Assembly: GCA_049324315.1 (NCBI GenBank)
Contig: JBMOKU010000058.1
Location: 1-49,101 of the forward strand
Direction of reading: 5' to 3'
DNA: 49,101 nucleotides
Source of the DNA: JBMOKU01 sp049324315
GTDB lineage: Bacteria; Bacillota; Clostridia; Peptostreptococcales; Thermotaleaceae
The position numbers and the translations under genes are program-made. Position 1 is the stretch's first letter. Every line of letters starts with the position of its first letter. Positions 1 to 8,000 of this stretch are shown in pieces. The notes under the pieces are model-generated. The model was not told the DNA's origin. It did not search any database and saw only the letters and a list, made by a program, of their open reading frames with translations.

Positions 1-194
1 CAGGATCTATTTCCGGAATAGACATCATGGACCTGGAAGATGCGGTGAAAGCATTGTGGAAAGCGGGCATCTACGCAGAAAGCGGCATGGGCTGCACAGG
101 ACCTATTGTACTGGTTCATGAAGATAAAGTGCATCAAGCTACCGACGTATTGGCAGCAGCTGGTTTTGTTGCTAAAGAAGGAGATATTTGCTAA
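1..194 (+). CDS. grdD: C-terminal fragment, probable glycine/sarcosine/betaine reductase component C alpha subunit (GrdD)
   Basis: The window opens inside a gene; 63 codons remain, ending at TAA 192-194. The reading frame begins at base 3. The visible tail contains G-I-D-I-M-D-L-E-D-A-V followed by Y-A-E-S-G-M-G-C-T-G-P-I-V-L-V, which I associate from memory with the C-terminus of GrdD. GrdD is a subunit of the acetyl-phosphate-forming component C of the selenium-dependent Stickland reductases of amino-acid-fermenting Clostridia. The conserved-looking Cys lies in M-G-C-T-G-P. It is followed directly by a strong terminator, so it is the last gene of its operon. The identification rests on a short tail and on recollection of the family, so another Stickland-type enzyme is possible. 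Confidence 0.5.
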   Translation, partial: GSISGIDIMDLEDAVKALWKAGIYAESGMGCTGPIVLVHEDKVHQATDVLAAAGFVAKEGDIC

Positions 195-220
195 TCACCC
201 TGTATACATTAGCATGACTT

Positions 221-246
221 AACCCCGGTATAGCCGGGGTTTTCTT
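221..246 (+). terminator. Rho-independent terminator
   Basis: AACCCCGG, a four-base loop region, then CCGGGGTT followed by TTCTTT. It lies 27 bases after the stop of the partial grdD-like gene and ends that operon. Confidence 0.9.
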
Positions 247-349
247 TATCTTTCAACATTCAACCAAAGCGACGGAGTTGCTTTCTTATAGACATTTGTG
301 GTCTTTTTTTGTACAATGAGGGGGAGAATATATCTACTGGCGGAGTCAT

Positions 350-402
350 GGGGACGATTCGTCTGGCACATATGTTTTTTATGTGCCTGAGGAACTGTCC
401 CC
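350..402. repeat. GGGGAC/GTCCCC hairpin element, copy 1
   Basis: The outer arms GGGGAC (350-355) and GTCCCC (397-402) enclose an inner perfect stem GGCACATA/TATGTGCC-like with a T-rich loop. The downstream sequence 391-420 (GGAACTGTCCCCGTGGCGTA and on) recurs with few changes at 19747-19777. Related hairpins lie at 2305-2362 and 16349-16401. It occupies the intergenic space before luxS. The family is dispersed and non-coding. Confidence 0.7.
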
Positions 403-466
403 GTGGCGTAGCGGATGTAACATATTTATTTCAGCTCATATAGGAATTTAAAAGGAGGAATAGGGA

Positions 467-940
467 ATGAAAAAAATCGTGGTGGAAAGTTTCACAATGG
501 ATCATACGAAGGTACAGGCGCCTTTTGTAAGGAAATGCGGCAGGATTGAAACACCAAAGGGCGATATCATATCTAAATTTGATTTACGCTTTACCCAGCC
601 AAATGCGGAGGCTATGCCAACCGGTGCTGTTCATGGTATAGAGCATCTTTTAGCAGGATTTATCCGTGAGGAAATGGATGATGTGGTGGATGTATCCCCT
701 ATGGGCTGCAGAACGGGATTTTATCTGATTGTTGTTGGAGACAGAACGGAAGAAGAAGTAGCTAAGGCACTGATGGGTGCACTGGAAAAAGTCCTGGAGG
801 CAGAGGAGATACCGGCAGCCAACCCTGTACAGTGTGGAAACTATAAAGACTTATCTTTGTTTGGTGCCAAAGAGTATACAAAAGAAGTGCTGGAGAAACT
901 AAAGGAAAAGTATAAAAGTATTATGGATATACGCTTCTAG
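467..940 (+). CDS. luxS: S-ribosylhomocysteine lyase LuxS
   Basis: LuxS cleaves S-ribosylhomocysteine to homocysteine and DPD, the precursor of autoinducer-2, in the activated methyl cycle. The 157 residues match the usual family length. Metal ligands are H56 and H60 with catalytic E59 in H-G-I-E-H (most family members have H-T-L-E-H) and C123 in C-G-N-Y. The catalytic Cys is C81 in M-G-C-R-T-G-F-Y. The start is supported by AAAGGAGG at 451-458, eight bases upstream. It stands alone: no pfs/mtnN or methionine gene adjoins it, so it is probably monocistronic. Identification is secure from motifs; whether AI-2 acts as a signal here cannot be seen. Confidence 0.96.
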   Translation: MKKIVVESFTMDHTKVQAPFVRKCGRIETPKGDIISKFDLRFTQPNAEAMPTGAVHGIEHLLAGFIREEMDDVVDVSPMGCRTGFYLIVVGDRTEEEVAKALMGALEKVLEAEEIPAANPVQCGNYKDLSLFGAKEYTKEVLEKLKEKYKSIMDIRF

Positions 941-960
941 AATAAAATGAATTTTCTTTT

Positions 961-988
961 GTAGGGGACGGTCTCCGTGCCGTCCCGC
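961..988. repeat. GTAGGGG variable-core palindrome, copy A
   Basis: GTAGGGGACGG ... CCGTCCCGC forms a hairpin after luxS. It shares the GTAGGGG head and CCCGC tail with copies at 11095 and 40710, and the head with copies at 16273 and 19700, while the self-complementary core differs in each. Flanking it, AAAATGAATTTT just after luxS and AAAATTCATTTT near 1040-1052 are inverse complements followed by a T-run, so the hairpin may lie inside the luxS terminator. Confidence 0.65.
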
Positions 989-1070
989 AAAACTAAAGAC
1001 TATTTTAAAGGCGTAAATCTATATGTAAAAAGTTCTAAAAATTCATTTTGTTTTTTATATGTTCTCATAA

Positions 1071-1099
1071 TTGAACTTCCTCCGTATTTTCAATAAGAT
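1071..1099 (+). promoter_or_regulatory. SigA-type promoter for the ABC ATPase gene
   Basis: TTGAAC (1071-1076), 17 bases, TAAGAT (1094-1099). This predicts a transcript start near 1106, giving a leader of about 35 bases before the ATG at 1140. It rests on visual consensus matching only. Confidence 0.55.
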
Positions 1100-1139
1100 T
1101 TAAATAGAAAGTAGTTGATGATAAGGAGGAATTATTGAT

Positions 1140-2252
1140 ATGGCAAGTTTATCATTAAGAGGCGTGAAAAAGATTTACGAAGGCAATGTAATGGCAGTTA
1201 AGGATTTTACCATGGAGATTGAAGATAAGGAATTTATTGTATTGGTAGGGCCTTCGGGATGCGGTAAAACAACATCATTGCGAATGATTGCCGGCTTAGA
1301 AGATATATCAGAAGGGGAGTTGTATATTGGTGATAAACTAGTCAATGATATCCCTCCAAAGGATCGAGACATTGCTATGGTATTCCAAAATTACGCGTTG
1401 TATCCCCATATGACCGTATATGAAAACATGGCCTTTGGATTACGCTTGAGAAAGGTACCGAAGGATGAGATCGATAGAAAGGTTCGGGAAGCAGCAAAAA
1501 TTCTTGAAATTGAGCAGCTGCTGGAACGTAAGCCGAAAGCTCTTTCAGGGGGGCAAAGACAGCGGGTTGCGCTGGGTAGAGCTATTGTAAGGCAGCCTAA
1601 GGTGTTTTTAATGGATGAACCGCTATCCAACCTTGATGCAAAGCTTAGGGTGCAGATGAGAACTGAGATCTCAAAGCTCCATCAGAAGTTACAAACCACT
1701 TTTATTTATGTGACCCATGACCAGACAGAGGCCATGACCATGGGAACTAGAATTGTTATCATGAAAGATGGTTATGTTCAACAGATTGATACGCCTCAAA
1801 ATGCTTATGAAAATCCTGCGAATAAGTTTGTGGCAGGCTTTATCGGAAGTCCCCAAATGAATATGTTGGACGGAGTTGTTGTTGAAAACAACAAAAAGAT
1901 AGAGATACAGCTGCCCAATGGCGATGTGCTAAGTATACCTGAAAACAAGCAAGCCATCCTACGGGAGAAGGGGTATATTAATAAGAAAGTAACAGTGGGG
2001 ATAAGGCCAGAATGTTTGATTGAAATCGAAGGTGATACACCGAGAGAACATCATTGTACGATTTCAGGTGATATTGAAGTAACAGAAATGATGGGGTCTG
2101 AGACATATCTTTATCTAACTGTATGTGGAGAACAGGTTGTTGCGAGAGTGGATGCCAAAACGAAGAAAAAGACAGGAGATGCCGTAAAGCTTCAATTGTG
2201 GGAAGAAAAAATCCACGTATTTGATATAGAAACAGAGAAAACAGTGTTCTAA
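1140..2252 (+). CDS. ugpC: ABC transporter ATPase, MsmK/UgpC (sugar, CUT1) type
   Basis: This is the energising subunit of a carbohydrate (CUT1-type) ABC importer, and such MsmK-like ATPases often serve several importers. Of 370 residues, the N-terminal nucleotide-binding domain has Walker A G-P-S-G-C-G-K-T (37-44), Q-loop Q83, signature L-S-G-G-Q-R-Q (135-141), Walker B F-L-M-D-E-P (156-161), D-loop, and H-loop H193. Residues from about 235 onward form the TOBE/OB regulatory domain typical of MalK-like proteins. GGAGG about eight bases upstream fixes the start. No permease or binding protein lies nearby, so it probably works with importers encoded elsewhere. The downstream PucR-like regulator was originally in the same operon, before a MITE inserted right after this stop codon. 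The stop TAA lies inside the 9-bp target duplication. Confidence 0.92.
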   Translation: MASLSLRGVKKIYEGNVMAVKDFTMEIEDKEFIVLVGPSGCGKTTSLRMIAGLEDISEGELYIGDKLVNDIPPKDRDIAMVFQNYALYPHMTVYENMAFGLRLRKVPKDEIDRKVREAAKILEIEQLLERKPKALSGGQRQRVALGRAIVRQPKVFLMDEPLSNLDAKLRVQMRTEISKLHQKLQTTFIYVTHDQTEAMTMGTRIVIMKDGYVQQIDTPQNAYENPANKFVAGFIGSPQMNMLDGVVVENNKKIEIQLPNGDVLSIPENKQAILREKGYINKKVTVGIRPECLIEIEGDTPREHHCTISGDIEVTEMMGSETYLYLTVCGEQVVARVDAKTKKKTGDAVKLQLWEEKIHVFDIETEKTVF

Positions 2253-2257
2253 AAATA

Positions 2258-2403
2258 GAGGCTGCTGAAAAATTCAAGTTATTTGAGCAGGAAGGGCAAG
2301 ACTTGGGGACTGGACTGGTACGCTGTCCGGTGTGTTTTTTGCCGGACTGGGGCCCTGTCCCCATGTGTTGCCCTGAACGATGAAGTACTTTTTCAGCAGC
2401 CTC
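2258..2403. mobile_element. 146-bp MITE with 15-bp inverted ends and 9-bp target duplication
   Basis: GAGGCTGCTGAAAAA at 2258-2272 and its exact reverse complement at 2389-2403 are the terminal inverted repeats. CTAAAAATA occurs directly before (2249-2257) and directly after (2404-2412), a perfect 9-bp target-site duplication. The interior cannot encode a transposase; it holds a GGGGAC/GTCCCC hairpin (2305-2362) whose tail CCATGTGTTGCCCT is also found at 16400-16413. Removing the element plus one duplicate leaves 17 bases between the ABC ATPase stop and the regulator start, so it interrupted an operon. The parent IS family is not identified; 8-9 bp duplications occur in several IS families, such as IS256 and ISL3. 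Confidence 0.9.
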
Positions 2404-2424
2404 CTAAAAATACGGGAGTACTTT

Positions 2425-3438
2425 ATGATAAATATGATGGAAATCTTAGCATCCATAAAAAATGCCATCGGCAAGAATATTATCTTCGTAAATGGAGATG
2501 AACAGGTATCATTTCCCGTCAATATTTCGTTGGATATAGGATTAAAGCAAATCATTCAACATTGTAATACGTGCTATCAAGGATATAATATATACCCCGT
2601 TTCCTCAGCAGGTGATGATGTATTCATCTGTATCGAAGCAGAAAAGTTTGAGATGAATGATACCATACGGTTGATCCTGAATGTTATTGAGATAGAAATG
2701 AGAAGGACTATAGCATCTTCTGACCATATAGAAGGAATCTTGAATGGCCGTTTAAAGGATGAAGATATCCATATTCTTCAAAATAAGTATGAGGGAGTTT
2801 TTGAAGGCAGGTTTGTACTGATTCAATACTTTAACGAAGATAAGGCATCCGTGTTGGAGATTGTTCGAAATTCCATAGAATGTCAATGGGTTTATGTGTA
2901 TGGCGACAATATACTGTTAGTAACAAATGAAACGGATGTAAAAGAAGTGTGTATTGGCGTGGCGCAGAACATCCTGGGAGAATTACTGTCCGAATCTACT
3001 ATTGTGATAGGTAATATGATTGGTAGCCTAAAAGATTTGAGAAAAGCATATGAAAGCTGCCAAGACGCTATGCAATGGAAACAGGCTTACAAGATTACGG
3101 AGTCTGTTATGGAATATGATAGGCTGGATCTGTACCGTGTTATTTCTAATATTGACGAAGATATAAAAAAAGTGCTTATAGAAAAGATATTTCACGCAGA
3201 ATTTTGCGAAGCACTAGATCATGATATGGAAATGACTATAGAGGGCCTGTTTAAGAATAATTTAAATATTACAGATACAGCCAGATATCTTTACGTTCAT
3301 AGAAATACACTACTATACAGAATAGAAAAGATCTATAAGTTGACCGGTTATGATCTACGAAAGTTTGAGGACAGCCTGCGATTCCGGCTTGCATGGCTCA
3401 TAAAAAAGGAAAAGGTATTTATAGAGAAGAAATCATGA
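2425..3438 (+). CDS. PucR/CdaR-type transcriptional regulator
   Basis: This is a probable DNA-binding regulator of 337 residues. The C-terminus (about residues 275-330) is the PucR/CdaR helix-turn-helix: N-I-T-D-T-A-R-Y-L-Y-V-H-R-N-T-L-L-Y-R-I followed by E-K-I-Y-K-L-T-G. The N-terminal and middle parts have no motif I recognise and presumably form the sensing and GGDEF-like fold regions of the family. An in-frame ATG at 2380 lies inside the MITE and would add 15 MITE-encoded residues. The ATG at 2425 has GGGAG (2414-2418) six bases upstream and starts in native sequence, so I prefer it. CdaR-type regulators paired with an MsmK-like ATPase suggest control of carbohydrate uptake (inference). 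Confidence 0.85.
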   Translation: MINMMEILASIKNAIGKNIIFVNGDEQVSFPVNISLDIGLKQIIQHCNTCYQGYNIYPVSSAGDDVFICIEAEKFEMNDTIRLILNVIEIEMRRTIASSDHIEGILNGRLKDEDIHILQNKYEGVFEGRFVLIQYFNEDKASVLEIVRNSIECQWVYVYGDNILLVTNETDVKEVCIGVAQNILGELLSESTIVIGNMIGSLKDLRKAYESCQDAMQWKQAYKITESVMEYDRLDLYRVISNIDEDIKKVLIEKIFHAEFCEALDHDMEMTIEGLFKNNLNITDTARYLYVHRNTLLYRIEKIYKLTGYDLRKFEDSLRFRLAWLIKKEKVFIEKKS

Positions 3439-3467
3439 GCAGATGGCATTTCATCTGTTCTTTTTTG
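3437..3467 (+). terminator. Rho-independent terminator
   Basis: GAGCAGATG, loop, CATCTGTTC followed by TTTTTT. It overlaps the TGA stop of the PucR-like regulator gene. Confidence 0.9.
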
Positions 3468-3482
3468 CTGTTTTTAATAATC

Positions 3483-3511
3483 TTGATTAGATAATTTAAT
3501 ACTGGTATACT
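3483..3511 (+). promoter_or_regulatory. SigA-type promoter with extended -10 for the FAD protein/kinase operon
   Basis: TTGATT (3483-3488), 17 bases, TATACT (3506-3511) preceded by TG at 3503-3504. The predicted start near 3518 leaves an AT-rich leader of about 117 bases before the ATG at 3635, in which I see no known riboswitch. Confidence 0.7.
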
Positions 3512-3634
3512 CATTATAGGAAAAATATACAAAAATTTTAAAAATTCGCCTTATTTTTCTCAAAATCGACATCAAAAATATATTTGTGTCAATGAATAGA
3601 AAAGGAAAATATGATCTGATTAAGGGGGAGCAGC

Positions 3635-4993
3635 ATGAACGGAAATAACCATTATGATGTGATCATTATCGGAGGTGGGCCGGCAGGTTTGAGCGTGGGC
3701 TCAGAGCTGTCAAAGGCAGCAAGGGTTTTGGTAGTCGAAAAAGACAAGGCCGGTGTAACGAGCAGAAGCTGGTTTGTCCCATATGATATTGCCATCAAAA
3801 ACGAAGATGTATTTCAATATACTTATGGTGGTGTAACCAGATACTTGGCCAGTACGTATTCAGGAGGAAACCTTTGTTGGAATGTCAAACTGTTTGAACG
3901 GTATCCCTATGTAAAAGAGAAGGAACTGCTGCCCTACTGGGTTAAAATGATAGAAGAAAACAATTCAGACGTCCTTGACCATTGTTTCTATCAGAATCAT
4001 GAGACAGAGAAGGACAAAGTTATCGTGAGTACTTCAAAGGGAACATTTACGGGTAAATTACTCATTGACGCATCCGGTCATGATTCTGTTGTGCTTAAAA
4101 ACTATGAAATTGATGAAGATTATTATTGGTGGACGATCTACGGTTGTATTGCCAAGCATCCAAATGGAACTGCGCCTATGAAGGTGGGGGATTATATGCT
4201 TTGGCAGACCTTTAAGGATACCAATGTAGGCCCCAATACGTCTTTAAGGGAAGGGCGACCTGTTTTTGAATATATGATATTAGACGAGAATACATCATTG
4301 CTGATGATGCTGTATTTAAACAAAGAAAAAATGCCAATGGATCTAGCAAAGGAAGTGTTCTACCACATGCTCTATAAAGAGGAGACTACAAAGGCATTTC
4401 GTGATATAGAGATCGTTGAACCGAGATTTGGGTATTATCCCTCCGGAGGACTGCCCAGTAGAATTGCAAGAGACCGCGTTGACTTTATCGGCGATGCCGG
4501 ATGTTGGACGACACCTTGTGGTTGGGGTATGGCATTTATTCTTAACAATTATCGGGACTATACGAAGAGCATCTTGAAGCTGTTAAAAGAAGATAAGCTG
4601 GATAAACATAGCTTGAATAATCTATTTCAGTTGAATGTCCATGAAAAACATCAAATTTTGTTTGATAAGTTGATGACACATTTTCTATCCAACGGGTCTG
4701 CTGAGGATTTAGATAAATTTATTAATTTCTTCAATTATATTGACCCGCTAATCTGTGAAAAAGTATTTACACTGAAAGTAACCCATGAGGAATTAAGGAC
4801 TGTCCTCAAATGCTTTTTAGAGCATTTTAAAGTCAGTGAACTGCTCAAAATCATTCCAAAAGAAGACTATTTGACAGTATTGAAAGAAGCAAGATACCTG
4901 TTGGAGGATTTATTCGAAGAGGTCTTCCATCTACATACAGAAAATGAAAGCGGCTATGATTTTTACACAAATGAGTCGGAGAGCACTGCATAA
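3635..4993 (+). CDS. FAD-dependent oxidoreductase, geranylgeranyl-reductase/lycopene-cyclase-like fold
   Basis: A 452-residue flavoprotein. The N-terminus has the dinucleotide-binding motif G-G-G-P-A-G-L-S (about residues 13-20) ending in V-V-E-K-D. A second FAD contact, F-I-G-D-A-G-C-W-T-T-P-C-G-W-G, lies near residues 286-300, as in group A flavin monooxygenases, geranylgeranyl reductases and tryptophan-halogenase-like proteins. The last ~110 residues are predicted helical and unassigned. The motif contains two Cys (GDAGC and TPCGWG). The start is supported by AAGGGGGAG. The kinase gene begins 42 bases after the stop, so the two are probably co-transcribed. The substrate is unknown; the pairing suggests a flavin or redox input to the kinase (inference only). 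Confidence 0.75.
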   Translation: MNGNNHYDVIIIGGGPAGLSVGSELSKAARVLVVEKDKAGVTSRSWFVPYDIAIKNEDVFQYTYGGVTRYLASTYSGGNLCWNVKLFERYPYVKEKELLPYWVKMIEENNSDVLDHCFYQNHETEKDKVIVSTSKGTFTGKLLIDASGHDSVVLKNYEIDEDYYWWTIYGCIAKHPNGTAPMKVGDYMLWQTFKDTNVGPNTSLREGRPVFEYMILDENTSLLMMLYLNKEKMPMDLAKEVFYHMLYKEETTKAFRDIEIVEPRFGYYPSGGLPSRIARDRVDFIGDAGCWTTPCGWGMAFILNNYRDYTKSILKLLKEDKLDKHSLNNLFQLNVHEKHQILFDKLMTHFLSNGSAEDLDKFINFFNYIDPLICEKVFTLKVTHEELRTVLKCFLEHFKVSELLKIIPKEDYLTVLKEARYLLEDLFEEVFHLHTENESGYDFYTNESESTA

Positions 4994-5035
4994 GAGCAAT
5001 CATGAGTTAGGAGATAACTCGGGAAGGAAGCGAGT

Positions 5036-8000
5036 ATGATTACGATTCCAGGCTATAAAATCGTTGAAAGAATTCATCACGGGGCAAAAACTGCAATCTA
5101 TCGCGGATATACTGAACAAGATCAAATTCCCGTTACCATAAAAGCTTTTCAGCCAGAATACCCGATAACAGAAGGCAATTTGAAAATCAAGCATGAGTAT
5201 AATATATTAAAGAAGCTTGATTTTCCTGGGGTTCTAAATGTCTATGCACTTGAAAGATATGAAAAACGCTGGGCTCTCGTTATGGAATTCTTTAATGGAA
5301 AATCCCTGAAGCATTGTATTGCTGGGGAAAAGATAAGTGTAAAGGATCGACTAAACATTGGAATCCAGCTTACATCCATCTTGGATGAATTTCATTGTCG
5401 AAAGGTAATCCACAAAGATATTAAGCCCAGTAACATATTGTATGATCACAAGACAAAACGGGTGAAAATCATTGACTTCAGTATTGCTTCTTTATCTCCT
5501 AAAGAAAAGCAGCCCTATCGACATATGAATACTTTCGAAGGAACGTTGGCGTATATGTCACCGGAGCAAACCGGTAGGATCAATCGAAACGTAGATTGCC
5601 GTACAGATTTTTATTCTTTGGGCGTAACGATGTACGAATTACTTACAGGCCAAATACCCTTTGATACGACGGATCCATTGGAAATGGTGCACTTTCACAT
5701 TGCCAAAACACCTGTACCCGTACATATTCTGAATCCAGACGTACCTGTTATTATTTCGGATATTGTCATGAAACTAATGGCAAAATCACCGGATGAAAGA
5801 TATCAAAGTGCATATGGTATAAAAGCAGATATGCAGAAGTGCTTGACGCAATTGGAAGATAAAGGTTATGTTGAATATTTCAGCCTGGGGAAAGACGATA
5901 TATCCGATAGATTTTGCATAAGCCATAAGCTATATAATAGAAGCCTGGAATTAAAAGATCTCATGTTTGCCTTAGACAGCACTTTTTCGGGGCAGAAGGA
6001 AATGACACTGGTCTCAGGTCCACCTGGAATTGGAAAGACCCGTCTCATCCAAGAAGTGAATCATCATGTTCAGGAGAGAAAAGGACATTTTATATCTGGT
6101 AAGTTTGAACAATTTCATAATGAAACGCCTTACTATCCCTTGATTCATGCATTCCGTGAGCTCATTTTTAGTATTTTAACAGAAAATGAAGAGAACCTGT
6201 TGAACTGGAAAAAAAGGCTCTCCAGTGCAGTAGGTGTCAATGGACAGCTGATTATTGATGTAATTCCGGAAGTGGAGTTGATTATTGGGAAGCAGCCCGA
6301 TATCAAAGAACTATCACCTACAGAATCTAAAAACCGTTTTAGTCATACATTCAAAAATTTTGTAAATGTTTTCTGTCAAAAGGAATCGCCCCTGGTCTTA
6401 TTCATTGATGACTTACAGTGGGCAGATTTGGGGACCTTGGATTTGATTGGCTCCATCATGGGAGATCAGGATCTGGGTTATCTATTATTTATAGGTGCAT
6501 ATAGGGATAACGAAGCGAAAACAAAAGAGCATTTACTATCTTTATTTGAGCAATTGGAGAAAAATCAAGTATTTTATCATGGTATTCAGCTAACACCATT
6601 TAAACAGGAGCATATCGAACGTCTAATTTGTGATACATTTAGATGCAATGAAGATGTTAGTGCCCTGGGCCAGTTGATTTATCAAAAAACCTATGGAAAT
6701 CCCTTTTTTGTTAAGTATTTCATGGAATTATTATACGAAAAAAATCTTATTTATTTTGACAGTACAATCCGGGTTTGGAAATGGGATATAAATAAAATCA
6801 AGGGATTACGAATAACGGATAATGTTGTAGAGCTTTTAAGAGAGAAAATCGAAAATCTACCGGCAGAAACCAGAGAAGTACTTCAATATGGCGGATGCGT
6901 AGGCAATGATTTTGATTTGGAAATACTGTCCCAGATTACAGGAAAATCCATGGGAGAGCTTGCTTCCCTGTTAGAGATCGTGGTATCAGAAGGGCTGCTG
7001 GACGTAAAAGGAAAACATTATGCGTATATCCACCATGAACATGACTTCCACGAGGAGCTGTCTGAGCAGGAAAACCATTCTGTAATTTATAATTTTGTGC
7101 ATGATCAAATCCAGCAAGCGGCCTATTTGATGGTTCCTGATGGAAAACGAAAAGAAATTCATTATAAGATCGGAATGTGGATGCTTAAGGATTTAAGGGA
7201 AAGCGAGACGGATGATCGCGTTTTTGATATCCTGAAGCATCTGAACATCTGCAGAGAACGAATCACAGACGGGGAATTAAAAGAAAAGCTGGCCTTCTTA
7301 AACTACCAAGCAGGGAAACGTGCCAAAGCTTCGGCTGCGTTCCGTACGGCTTTAAAATATTTTACCATTGCTACAGAATTATTAGAAAATGAAAGCTGGG
7401 AGAAGAACTATACACTGACCTTTGATTCGTTTTTAGAGAGAGCAGAATGTGCTTATTTAAACGTTTATTATGAAGAAGCAGAAAAGTTTTTCGACTTGAT
7501 CCAGCAATTTGCAAAATCAGATTTAGATAAAGCGAGGATATTTAAAATTCGAATTGTCTTGTATATCAATCAGGATAAGGTAGAAGAAGCCGTTGCTTTA
7601 GGCTTAAAAGCATTGAGAATGTTAAAGGTTCCTTTGGTTGAGAAGCCGTCAGCCCTTACGGTCGCTCGAGAATTGTTTATTGTAAAAGCAAAACTGCTTG
7701 GGAAAAATGTAGAAGACCTATTGCATCTGCCTGTTATGTCTGATCCGACTCAAGCAGCGGCCATGGACCTGCTTATGTCACTTACTCCTGTTGCCTACAT
7801 GAAAAGCAATAATCTACTTATCGTGGTGGTTTTAAAAATTGTTTCACTTTCTCTGACCTATGGAAATTCTTATGCATCAGCTTTTGGATATGGTGTGTAT
7901 GGATTGCTGACGGGGGCTGTATTTGGCAATTATGAGGAAGGGTATCAATTTGGAAAATTAGGTTTGAACCTGAATGATAGAATGAACAATGTCTCTGTAA

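Noticed and set aside
2283..2501. Open frame starting inside the MITE
   Set aside because: Runs across the MITE end into the regulator in another frame; no ribosome site.
1978..2555. Minus-strand open frames behind ugpC and the regulator
   Set aside because: Antisense to clear genes, with shadow composition and no family motif.
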